Source: Smallanthus sonchifolius (lineage: Eukaryota; Streptophyta; Magnoliopsida; Asterales; Asteraceae). Taken from it: a stretch of DNA of 64,000 nt. Below the pieces are notes generated by a model. That model saw only the letters and a list, made by a program, of their open reading frames with translations, ran no database searches and was not told the DNA's origin. Shown piece after piece: positions 32,720-42,735 of this stretch. The stretch is from contig CM042023.1 of the NCBI GenBank assembly GCA_023525975.1, positions 16,169,501 to 16,233,500 of the forward strand, in the 5' to 3' direction. Made by a program: the position numbers and the translations under genes. Positions within the stretch are counted from its first letter, which is position 1. Each line of letters starts with the position of its first letter.

Positions 32720-33880
32720 GTAATCTTTTGTCAGGTTCCCATACCTTCCATTGCCTTGGCACTTGATGTCCTTCGTACAATCTTTTGAGTAGTGCCCTGG
32801 TTTTCCACATTTAAAACACATGGTTGAGCCAGCCAGACATTCAACGCGGTGTTGTTTCCCGCATTTTGAGCAAGTTTCGTACTCATCAGTCCTTGGCTTC
32901 TTTGCCTCAGTAGTAACATTTCCTCTTCCAGTCCCCTTAGACGGGTTCTCCCACTTCCTCTTCTATGTCTCAGGTGACGGGTCCTCATTTGCGTAATCGT
33001 CATAGATGATTCCACTCAGATTTACTACCGACTCGAAGGTCGAGGGTAGGTTAGCTTTCACATGGACTCAGACCCTCTGTGGTAGACCCTTGACATAGTA
33101 CTTGATCAGTCGGTCCTCAGTTTCTACCAGGTGGGGTACCAGTTGAGCCAGCTCATTAAACCCGGAAGTGTACTGGCGATGAGTCTTGCTGCCAGCCTTG
33201 AAGTTCAGGAATTCATTCTCCACTTGATCAATCTCGTTTTGTGGACAGAACTTTTGGATTATCAGCTTCTTCAGGTCTTCCCAGGTCATCCTGCTAAGAG
33301 CATTCGGTGACTTAGTCCTCTGAATGTTCCTCCACCAACCCAGTGCCTCCTTGGTGAAAGAGTGAGCCACATACTTAACAACTTGATCGGGTCGACACTC
33401 GCTTATGTTGATCACGCCGTTCATTCTCTCGATCCATTCGAATGTAGCCACCGAATCCTTGTTCCCGTCAAACTTCGGCGAGTCACTATCCTTGAAACCC
33501 TTGTAAGTACACCCTCGGGTGTTCAGTACCACATTCACTTCATCGCCATCACTTTCATACACCTTCTCCTTGTGGTTCTCTTCATCCTTGCTTTTCTTCA
33601 ATGCCTCTGATAGCAGATCAGGCAACACATTTTTCAGAGTTAGTACCACCTCATGGGCAATAGCATCCCTAACTTCGGGTTCCAGACGTAGTGATCCTTC
33701 ATTGCCATCCTCCGGTGGAGTCTCATTAGTTTCATGCACACTTTCAGTATGTTCCTCGTGCACACTTTCCTCGTGTTCAACATGCACGCTTTCCTCATCA
33801 TTACGCCTTCGGTTCAATGGCGGTCTACCGAATCGGCCTGTACGACCGCCTCGAGTTCCAGTTCTTCTCCTACCAGCCAT
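32720..33880 (-). pseudogene. Element B gag (few stops)
   Basis: It starts at 33880 with MAGRRRTGTRGGRTGRFGRP, then an unusual acidic repeat EESVHVEHEESVHEEHTESV (residues ~30-50). The capsid core has DSVATFEWIERMNGVINISE, WWRNIQRTKS, LIIQKFCPQNEIDQVENEF and GSKTHRQYTSGFNELAQLVP. Stops are at 33068 and about 32966 in the same frame. The first zinc knuckle CFKCGKPGHYSKDC is intact; the second has lost its Cys and His residues (CQGNGRYGNLTKDY). This is the longest uninterrupted gag here (270 codons). Confidence 0.9.
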
Positions 33881-34220
33881 GATTTCTAATTTCCTGGTTG
33901 GTAGAAAAGGGAATACATCAATGTCATTTCTTCATATCATAGTTTAGAACAGTACGAGCAAGGTAAATTCTTAATTACAGTGACCGGTTTGTGATTACTA
34001 ATTTACATTGCTTTTCGGGTTCTGAACTCTTCACATCAGTTGTGACATTAACATCTATGTGTTCTAATTTAAGGCATCTATTCCTATCTATAGGCATTAA
34101 CTTTAGTACTTACTTACTGTGCTGGCGTTGGCGTTGGCTACCCAGACTGACATCCGTGCATTGGTCCCATAATCATCTTGAGCTCAGACATTTAGGGATG
34201 TCTGAATCTCTCAAACTATT

Positions 34221-34232
34221 GCTCTGATACCA
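34221..34232 (-). promoter_or_regulatory. Element B primer binding site
   Basis: Minus-strand TGGTATCAGAGC, three bases (AGT) from the 5' LTR end at 34236. Confidence 0.9.
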
Positions 34233-34235
34233 ACT

Positions 34236-36072
34236 TGTAAAGGTCCCAATTCCCGAGTAACCTCACTTGTTGGATTTACTCATGAACATAGTCATCGATA
34301 CTGAATCATAAATTTAAAACATTCAAAACACAGCGGAAGCATTCATCATTCGGGTACATAACAACGTAAGTCTTAAAATTTATAACATAAATTAAAGTGG
34401 GATGCCATTCTCATGCCGGGTAGTCATCACGCCTTCGCACGACCCTTCCTTCTGTTGCCTGATACGTATACTAAAAGTCAGCTAATGCTGGTGAGTTCTA
34501 GTTTAAGGTAATTAAGTATTAACATTATTTCTTTTGTAAGTATATACATAAGTACATATATATATATATGTATTCACCTTTACCTTCATTAAACATTCTT
34601 TGGTCATACACATAAGGGTGATTAGCCCAACATTCATTTACGTAAGTCATGAAGACAGACGTCCGTCCTACCGTCTTAGTCCGTCATCCACAACATCCGG
34701 CAAACCTTCTTCCATCTGCTATGCTATACCGTTCGGCAAACCTTCGGTCGTCCGTCTTAACCGTACTACTGTCGTAGTTCGTCCTATTCGCCCTTCTGAC
34801 CTAAGGAATCAGTTTCCCAAGTGAACTATTATTTATGCAACCGTCCTACTTATTATAAGGCTATTGCTTCGACCGTCCATTGATGCCTTTCATACGTCCT
34901 AGCTAATGAAGGAACGTATTTGTCCCAGTTACAAAATAGTCACGTGGTCGTCCGTCTACCGAAGTAGTCGTTGTCATCGAAGCGTCTATATGTTTACATA
35001 TATTCATAACATGCAATATATAATTATAAAGCAAGATTGCATTCATTTACGTTATGTCATTCGCCCATTCATTCCCTGTAAACATGCGTTTCATTCTTTG
35101 TTCATCATTTATTTTCATATACATATATATCACGTATGATCACATTGGCATTCATAATATTTATTCATTTAGTATATACACTTCAGCCCCAAAACATTTA
35201 AATTGATTTGCACATAACATAAAGGGGGCTCATAGAACTCACCTGACGAGTGATTCTTGAATACACCTAGCTGGTTTAAGAGCGCCACTTAAGGTTGCAT
35301 ACAATATGTATAATCCAGTCATACGAGATAAGATAATGAACATAAACGACACTTATCATTTCTATTCTGATGAACAAGCGAACTTAGTAAGTTCGCATGT
35401 CTGGGTATAGGCGAACATGACAAGTTCGCCTATAGAAAATTCGCTTCATCTTAAACACAGGCGAACTTAGGTAAGTTCGCTACTTTATTTCTTTGGGCGA
35501 ACATAAGCCAGCGAACTTGATAAGTTCGCTCAAATGATTCCAGACGAACTTGATAAGTTCTCCTGCGCGAGCTTCTTCCCCAATGAAAACACTGGATCTG
35601 GTCAGCCGAATTCGAGGTGTTCATACCTCAAACTTTTTACGTTCAAAACGTTTCATTTTCGTCCATGAAGCAAAATATGTGATTTGTTTCAAGTTTCGTA
35701 CGTAAAAACTAAGCCTTTACTCGACTTTAGCCCGAAACCCAACAATTATGAAAACTCATATTTAAGCTCGATAGTTACCTGTTTTCGCTTCCTTTTCGAT
35801 GCTAAACGATCCAGAGATGATGACAATCGATCCCCGAGCTTTTGAGCCGCTTTTCTTTACTTTCTCTCTCTAGACCCGAGACCTCTCTCTCTCTCTCTCT
35901 AGAAGTTTGCACAACAAGGAAAATGAGGAGGGGAGGGCTGCTTCAATCCTTATATAGGTGGGCCTATTCGGCCCACTTTTGCAAGGCCCAAGCCCGCCTG
36001 CTTCTTTTTCACATTTTTTTGTTTTAACTTTCGAGCTTTTGTTTCATTTATTCGTTTACTTTTATTTTTTGT
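34236..36072 (-). repeat. Element B 5' LTR (right copy)
   Basis: It matches the left LTR from TGTAAAGGTCCCAATTCCC on. It contains the conserved block (34456-34500), the GCGAACTT/AAGTTCGC array (35375-35575), the hairpin module (35630-35710) and the TATA box (35948-35957). The outermost end no longer shows GGGATGTTACA: after CGAGCTTTTGTTTCATTTAT the sequence drifts into AT-rich DNA, so the boundary is uncertain by tens of bases. Confidence 0.85.
35375..35575. repeat. Array of GCGAACTTR-n-TAAGTTCGC palindromes in element B LTR
   Basis: About eight half-sites or full palindromes (e.g. GCGAACTTAGTAAGTTCGC, GCGAACTTAGGTAAGTTCGC, GCGAACTTGATAAGTTCGC) in 200 bp. The other LTR carries the same array, split by element C. 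Confidence 0.88.
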
Positions 36073-36328
36073 TTGAATTTTATTAAAAACGAATAAACAT
36101 TACATTTATATCATTTTCTTCTATTTTAAAACTTTTTAACATTGAAAAAGTGAGTGATTCGTTTTGTTCTGCATGTTTTCGTAAAATTTAGTGTTTTGAA
36201 TTAAACCCTCCCCTTTTTTTTTGTATCATGTGGTCCGTTAGAATTCTTGTAGGAACTTGATGTTGTTTACACTTATAAAATTCCATGCATATAAATATAA
36301 AAAACTATCGCTAAATATAAACTTTAAT
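36073..36328. other. AT-rich spacer, nothing recognised
   Basis: No credible coding sequence or transposon terminus is visible; it ends in AAT, the left TSD of the following CACTA element. Confidence 0.5.
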
Positions 36329-37284
36329 CACTAGTACATAATCCATTTTTTGGAGCGGTCTTAAAATCTTTTTTGGAGCAGTTTTAGGAAAAACCTCCCT
36401 AAAAAATAAAAACCTCATTTTTTAAAACGATTATAAAGTTTTAGCATCTTTTTTAAAGCGGTTGTATAAGTTTTAGCAATTTTTAGATCTTTTTTAGTCA
36501 AAACCGCCCTAAAAAATCAGCTAACCGAAAACCCTAATATAAATATCTTCCATTAAATATTTCTCCTTTGTTCTAAAAATTCGGCCTCTAGATCGAGCCT
36601 CCATCATTTTCTCCTCCGCGTCTCCACCATCCTCACAAGATGGCCCAAAACAATCTCTGATGTATTCATCTCTTTCAAAATCGTTGAGGATTCTTCAAAC
36701 GCTTCACCGCGGTGGCAAGTGGTTCAAGCGCCACCGCCTCTGTGCCGAAATTAGGGCTAGGTATTGGCGTATTTGACGAAGAAGATGGAATAAGGAAATC
36801 AAAAGTTTCACTGGTGAGGTGCTAAATCCACTCTAAGGTATAAATTACTAAATGTATTACTAATGAACCAAACTTGACTCTGAACTGTATGAGCCATTCT
36901 AGATAGAAGGTGTCGGTTATTTGTGGAGCAGATCGGAGGTGTCGGCGTGATGATGGGGTAGATCGGTCGGATAGGAGTACGGTATTTGAACGATGGATGT
37001 TGGTGTTTGGATGTGGGAGTGGGTTTTTGAACGGTGAAGGAGGGGTGTTTGGATGGTGTTTGGATTTGGGTTTTTGAACATCCACAATGAAGGAGAGTGT
37101 TTGGATATTTAGGTTTTGAAATATGGATATTTTAGAGCGGTTGTAAGAACCGCTCCAAAAAATAGGTGTAAAAAAACCGCTCTTAAAAATAGTTTCTATT
37201 TTTTGGAGCGGTATCTTTTAGGGCGGTTTGAAATCGGCTTAAAAAATCAAATTCACCGCTCTAAAAATCAATTGTGTATTAGTG
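36329..37284. mobile_element. Complete non-autonomous CACTA-like element, TSD AAT
   Basis: 956 bp. The left end CACTAGTACATAATCC and the inverted right end CACTAATACACAATTG form a terminal repeat of ~30 bp, both continuing to a GAGCGGT motif; AAT flanks both sides (36326-36328, 37285-37287). The subterminal regions repeat TTTTGGAGCGGT in both orientations, including a GAGCGGTTGTAAGAACCGCTC hairpin (written here as GAGCGGTT / AACCGCTC). The interior (36540-37080) is unlike the ends: CT-rich 5'-UTR-like sequence, then ATGGCCCAAAACAATCTCTGA; no transposase is present. Mobilisation would require a transposase from elsewhere. Confidence 0.88.
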
Positions 37285-37474
37285 AATATCCGTGTCTGAA
37301 AATAGAATAATTTTTGACACAATTTCTTTGGTATGAGAAAGCAAGTGTAAATAACTAAATTGTTGTAAAGAATATTTAATATTTACCTTCAACTTCTTAA
37401 TTGCACGTAAATATATAATGATTTTGCGAGATTTATTTACTTGAACTAATTTGTAAAATTAATGAAAGTGGAAC
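37285..37474. repeat. Spacer including start of a dispersed duplicated segment
   Basis: From about 37400 the sequence (ATATATAATGATTT, GAGATTTATTTACTTGA, AATGAAAGTG) matches 49918-49985. Nothing else is recognised. Confidence 0.6.
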
Positions 37475-37956
37475 TACGGGTGTTTAATATTTTGATTTCA
37501 AACCGATTAAATCGATAACCGAATTGAAATCGAAACGTTTAAACCCAAACCGAATTATATATTTGGTTTTTGGTTTGGTTTAAGTTTAAAGATTTTGAAC
37601 CGAAAAACCCGAGTTGGGTTAGACCACTATTTTAATACATATTTTATAGTTAACTCAATTCTTTATATCAATACCAATACTTATAAACGAGTATTTGATT
37701 AATGTATGTTTTTATTTAGACTTTTCTAAAATGTTGTGTTGCTTAAACCGAATAACTTATGGTTAAACAAAATAAAAAAAATATTATTTTTGTTTTTATT
37801 TTTTTGGCTAATTCGGTTTGTTAGGTTCAAACCGAATTACAATGTGGTTTTAGGTTCGGATTAGGTTTCCTCGAATATGGTTCAATTTGGATTGTGGTTT
37901 CAACAAAAAAAATATCAACCCGAAAAACCCACAATCCGACCCGATGAACACCCCTA
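37475..37956. mobile_element. hAT-like MITE, TSD AGTGGAAC/AGTGAAAC
   Basis: 482 bp with terminal inverted repeats TACGGGTGTTTAAT and (inverted right end) TAGGGGTGTTCAT, flanked by 8-bp duplications that differ by one base. The interior is rich in AACCGAA / GGTTTGGTT motifs, a well-known composition for plant hAT-type MITEs. The related segment at 49918-50000 lacks the insert (AATGAAAGTGTAACACATAAG), giving an empty site. Confidence 0.82.
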
Positions 37957-37964
37957 AGTGAAAC

Positions 37965-38110
37965 ACCCAAGTACAACATAAAAATCTAAAGATAACTGAT
38001 TATAGTATATATTAAGTGATTATTCGGAAGGCTTGATTACGTTGATTTTAGGGGAATTTAAAGATACTAAATTCAAAACACTAGTTTTTATTTAACAAAT
38101 TGTGTATATA
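37965..38110. repeat. Dispersed duplicated segment (copy 1, right part)
   Basis: 38011-38098 (TGATTATTCGGAAGGCTTGA, TTTAAAGATACTAAATTCAA) matches 50188-50273. Together with 37400-37474 it forms one copy of a diverged segment whose second copy lies ~12 kb away. Confidence 0.7.
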
Positions 38111-39041
38111 CACTACAACCTTATCTCGACAATATATCCGTACACTATCCTGACGAGAAGTTGTCAGTATAGGGTGGTTTGACCTATCCCGACAATTTGT
38201 CGTGTGTATATGTATCGTCGGCAAAGATTCGTACTAATAGGTCAAAGTAGTCGTCGGTATAAGGGTGTATATGCCGACGACTTGTATACATACTAATCAT
38301 ATATACATATACACAATTCCATACACATACATACATATACATACATAAACAAGTGAATAAATACACAATTATATACATACAAATCATATAAATACATACA
38401 AATACATATAACCATACATACATAAATAAATGCTCAAATTCCACTATTACATACATATACATACAAATATACATCTAAACCTAATTTTATCACAAATTAC
38501 TAACCAAAATGAGTAATTATCTTCAACAAGCTTAAAATCCCAGAAAATGATGAAAATCTTAAAAAACCTAACAAAATTAACTTCAAATCCAAGAAATGTT
38601 GAATATTTTGTGAAAATTGAAACCTAGATGTTAACTCACCTAAAAAACCAAGAGTATGGTGAAGATTGCTCCAAAAACGCCAAAAATCTTGAAATCGCCG
38701 GATGGTAAGGAGGAGAGAGTTTGGGGAAGGTTTTTTTTTGTGAAATAAGAAGCAAAAAGCTGTTTGCTGGATTTGTTCTTGTAAAGACCTGTCCTAATGA
38801 CATTTTGTCGGGAAAGGTTCGTGTGTCGTCGGCAATGGAGGCCTATACTAGCGAAATGTCGTCGATAAAGGTTTTTGACCAGTCAACTTACCTAGTCGTC
38901 GGTATAGGCTTATTTATTTATTTTTTTTAAATTAAAAAAAATGTTTTACCCACGAAACATTAAAAAATAAGAACAAAATAAAAAATAAAATGAAATTAAC
39001 CTCAGTATAGGTTTTCATTTGGGCGCCCGATTTTCTATCAA
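38111..39041. mobile_element. CACTA-like element, left part (split by element D)
   Basis: Begins CACTACAACCTTATCTCGAC. Subterminal motifs CCCGACAATTTGTCG, GTCGTCGGTATA and GTTGTCAGTATAGGG recur at both ends of the segment (38111-38300 and 38800-38915) and again beyond element D. An ATAC-rich microsatellite fills 38284-38474. No transposase coding sequence is seen. Confidence 0.65.
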
Positions 39042-39539
39042 TGTAACATCCCGAAATTTACTATAAAAAATAAACGACGTTACGGAATAATGAAATAAAG
39101 AAAGAATGAAATAATAGGTGGGCTCGGGCGGATCGGGCTTTGGGCCGAGAGTAAGTGGCGCAAAGAGAGGGAGGGGGTAAAACCCTAGCCACCCTCTCCA
39201 CTCCCCACACTTCATCTTCACCATCTTGAACCTAGAGAGAGAGGCTAGAGAGAGAAAGCCCCAAGAATCCACACCGAGGCCTTCGTGTTGGTGTGGGTCA
39301 TTGCTGGAACATCTTTGGAGGTTGGAGAAGGAGAAATCAAACGGAAACATGTAACAAAACATTCTCATATTCGAATTGACAGTTGAAAGTGGGTTTCAGT
39401 GTTTCAAGTGGATTTTCAATCAAAGCTGGGATTTTTACATATGGTTTGGCTTAAAAAGTATATATCTAGCTTCATAAGTTTTGGACGTAAAAAGATTGGA
39501 ACTTGGATCAAAAACGAAGGATTTGATCAAGAACAAATG

Positions 39540-39800
39540 AATCGTCCGAAATCTCAGATACGCCCGAAAAGTATTTCGGAACACCATATATCTCGGACAG
39601 AACTTTTTGATCGAAAAGTATCTCGGATAGGACATTTCGGTCGAAAATTATTTTGGACAGAATGAGATTTCGGACAGATATTTTCGAACAAAATATTTAT
39701 CGGACAAAAGTTTTCGAACGAAAAGCCATTAATAGAAAATAGTTCTAAACACCAAAGTTTTCGATCGAAATATATTTCGACCGAAAAAGATTTCGGGCAT
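39540..39800. repeat. TTTCGGACAG / TTTTCGAWCGAAA motif array in element D LTR
   Basis: About ten irregular copies of TYTCGGACAG plus palindromic TTTTCGAACGAAAA and TTTCGATCGAAA. Repeated in the 3' LTR at 46735-46990. Confidence 0.85.
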
Positions 39801-40369
39801 AGGAGTTTTCGGATGATATATGTAGGTTATAACATTGTTCCATTCGTGACACATGAAACAGATATAATCGCATCCCACCTAGCTTGAAGTTTCAGTGCAA
39901 AGAGAGATAGACACAGTAGAAGTCTAGTGAGTTCTTATTGCTCTTTTTTTCATAATGGTTTTGGGTTGGCATGCATACTAGTAGAAAGATTTTAAAGGCA
40001 AAGTATTTATTTTATAAAAGATTATTTTTATAAAATGAAAGAGGAAAACAGTATTTTGTAAAAATGTTATTTTTTATAAAATGAAAGAGAAAGGCATAGC
40101 TTTTTATAAGAATGTCATTTTTATAAAAAAAAAAGGTAAAGTGTTAAAGAGAATAGTACTATTTTTGAAATATAATTTCAAGAAAGTAAAGAATGGTAAA
40201 GAAGTTGCATCTCGGTGCAGCTTGACAGTGACAGTGATAGATGCCATATTATATACTTATGTGTTAATATGTGTTATGTGTTTGAATGATATTATATTAT
40301 GTGACGTAGTATAAGTGCATAGTAGTGGCATTGTAGTTGCAAAGTAAAAAGTCCTGCAGGCAAGCAAAG

Positions 40370-40575
40370 TAGAAGTCTCACACTTCGGTGTGAGCAGGCA
40401 AAGGAGTCTTCACTTCGGTGTAAGCGAGAAAGTCTCACCCTGATGTGTGAGTAGGCAAAGGAGTCTTCACTTCGGTGTAAACGAGAAAGTCCCACCCTGA
40501 GGTGTGGACACACCAAAGTAAAAGTCTTACCCTGAGGTGTAAGCGAGCAAAGGGATCTTGCCTTCGGGCAAAGAT
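40370..40575. repeat. CACTTCGGTGTAAGC tandem array in element D LTR
   Basis: Five to six ~33-bp units of the type AAAGTCTCACCCTGATGTGTGAGC or GTCTTCACTTCGGTGTAAGC, each with a small CTTCGG or CCTGA loop hairpin. Repeated at 47565-47770. Confidence 0.85.
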
Positions 40576-41130
40576 CCATATGTGATAGTCAAAATGTTAT
40601 AGTCACTTGTCATGTACGGGTGAAACGTAAAGATGCAAAGAGTAAAGGAGGACACCTTAACTGGTTGCCTCAAAGTTAAAGTTTTTATGAAAGATAGTAA
40701 TGGAACAGTTTTATAATTGTAACGTAGTAAAGTTTTAAAGTAAAGTTAAAGTGTTTTAAAGATAGAGAAAGAAAAGCTTATTTTATTTTTATAAAACTAA
40801 GCAACCTAAAAGAAAGTTTTCAGATTAAAGTAAAGATAGAAATCACCCGCGTTATCTGACTTTTAGTATGCATGACATGTAGTAAAGGTAAAGAAAAAGT
40901 ACAGTAAAGGAGCCGTGAGGGCTGGATAGCATGGACATCGTGCTACAGCACTGAAGACTGACATTTCTAATCCTGATAGTTCATGTTATAGAAAATGATT
41001 ACATTATCTTTTGTTGAATGTTTTAATTTAAATACTTTCGCTGTAATAGATTCTGATTTCTAGTTTAAGAACTATGTTTGTTATGTTTTGTGCCAACTAT
41101 TAGACATACCCGGGATAGGGTGTTTCAAGT

Positions 41131-41143
41131 TGGTATCAGAGCC
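41131..41143 (+). promoter_or_regulatory. Element D primer binding site
   Basis: TGGTATCAGAGCC, three bases (AGT) after the LTR; full match to the initiator tRNA-Met type. Confidence 0.92.
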
Positions 41144-41581
41144 ATAGTTTGAGAGATTCAGACATTTGCGATAATGTCTGAACTTAAACTGAGAATGGGA
41201 CAAAGGAAGGAAAAGAAAGGAAAATCAGTCAGAGCAGCCCATCCATGGAACGATAGTAGACAGAAGGTAGTCAATGTCCTTACATAGAACATAGACAATA
41301 ATGCCTTAGTATAGATAGTAGAAAGTAAATGCTTTAGCATAAATAGTACATAGTACATGTTTTATCACAGACAGTAGACAGTAGATAGTACGTGCCTTAT
41401 AGTAGAAACTCTGAACTTGAATGCAAATGTTACCCTGAAAGGAAATGTTCAGAACCCGAGTAGTAAAGTAAATTAGTAATTTCATACCGGTCTCTGTAAT
41501 TAGTAATTTACATTACTCGAGGTGTTCTAAATTATTACCTATCTTGATAACACGAGTTATCTTTGTTCGCAATAGACACTA

Positions 41582-42735
41582 ATGGCTAGAGCAAAGAGAG
41601 GTGGTCGCACTGGGGGTCGTACTGGTCGTCGAGACCGTCCGCCAGGTAACCGAAACCGTCATGAGGAAAGTGAACACTCCCGCAACGAGACTGAATCGGT
41701 GCACGTGGAGCATAATGATAGTGGGAACCATGAGTCGCCATAACGAGGTACTTGAGTTGGAACTGATTGTGAAGGAAGCTATTGCGGCAGAGATTACTTC
41801 AATCTTGAAGAAAGTTCTACCGGAAGCACTAGGCGAGGCCCTTAAAGAATTTGATATAGTGAAGAAAGAGAAGAAAGAGGAAAGCAGCAAGAGAACTGAA
41901 GTCACTGATGGTGACGATTCTGATTATGAAATGGCAACTCGGGGTTGCAACTATAAGTCTTTTCGGGGGTGTGACCCGCTGAAATATGATGGACGAAAAG
42001 ATGTTGTTGCCACCTTCGAGTGGATAGAAAGGATGAATGGGGTGATCAACATTAGTGAGTCTCATGATGACCAAGCGGTCAAGTTTGCCGCTCACTCATT
42101 CACTAATGAGGAATTGAGTTGGTGGAGATCGATTGAAAGAATCAAGTCTTCTGCTGAAATGAAAAAGATGAAACGGGATGACATGAAAAAGCCACTAATC
42201 ACTAAGTTCTGCCCTCAAGATGAGGTTGACAGAGTCGAGAGGGAATTTCTGGGGCTCTGCGCTGGCAGTATGACTCATCGCCAGTACACCTCCAAATACC
42301 AAGAGTTGGCTCAGTTGGTTCCACATCTGATGGACACTGAGGAAAAGAGGATCATGTATTACATCAAGGGACTACCACAAAGGGTCCATGTGCACGTTAA
42401 AGGAAATGCTCCTACAAGCTTTGAATCTGTGGTGTCACTTGCTGGGATAGTTTATGATGACTTCGAATCCGTGGACCCACTGCCTACTAGGAAGAAAGGG
42501 ACAAATGTCGTTAAGCGGCCAGCAAAAGAGTGGGCAGGCCCGGAGGCGAAGAAGCTGAGGATAGAGGATGGGAGTGATTGTGCAAAGTGTGAACGAAAGC
42601 ACTCTGGGGAGTGCCATGTGGGTCTGAGCATTTGCTATCGATGCGGGAAGACGGGGCATTACTCTCGAGATTGTCCTGGTGCACCGTCATGCTATAACTG
42701 TGGAATCCCTGGTCATCTGGCCAAGGAATGTCGTA
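41582..42735 (+). pseudogene. Element D gag (one frameshift)
   Basis: The expected start is ATG 41582 (MARAKRGGRTGGRTGRRDRP), homologous to the start of gag in B; this frame stops at about 41740, while the remainder continues in another frame, indicating a frameshift near 41735. Capsid core: DVVATFEWIERMNGVINISE, NEELSWWRSIERIKSS, LITKFCPQDEVDRVEREF, GSMTHRQYTSKYQELAQLVP. Two knuckles CYRCGKTGHYSRDC and CYNCGIPGHLAKEC are intact, preceded by a CAKCERKHSGEC motif. Confidence 0.9.

Larger units (their letters stand above)
16845..36072 (-). mobile_element. Gypsy element B (Ty3/gypsy chromovirus, defective), hosting element C
   Basis: Minus-strand element. Right LTR (34236 to ~36072) is the 5' LTR; the left LTR (16845-18158 plus 28766-29257) is the 3' LTR and is split by element C. 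Removing C leaves ~8.6 kb. In element direction: LTR, primer site, gag (33880 start), protease, RT, RNase H, integrase, chromodomain, hairpin, PPT (AAGGGGGGTAGACT), LTR beginning TGTAACATCCC. The outer right end is degraded or truncated (no GGGATGTTACA), so that boundary is approximate and no TSD was confirmed. The coding frame keeps one register over gag to RNase H with only in-frame stops, so decay is moderate. Confidence 0.9.
39042..41127 (+). repeat. Element D 5' LTR
   Basis: 2086 bp. It contains a TTTCGGACAG/TTTTCGAACGAAA motif array (39540-39800), the remnant of the hairpin module (39430-39490, right arm lost), a GGTGTAAGCGAGAAAGTC array (40370-40570) and the conserved block (40841-40892). 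Confidence 0.93.

Noticed and set aside
34600..35139. Short frames repeated at 17302-17526 and 34600-34824
   Set aside because: They occur at equal positions in the two LTRs of element B and are not conserved as proteins (different stops).
35375..35575. CRISPR-like look of regularly recurring palindromes
   Set aside because: Spacing is irregular, the setting is a plant LTR, and both LTRs carry the same array.
38184..38474. Tyr/Met/Val-rich 96-codon frame
   Set aside because: It is the translation of an ATAC microsatellite within the CACTA-like element.
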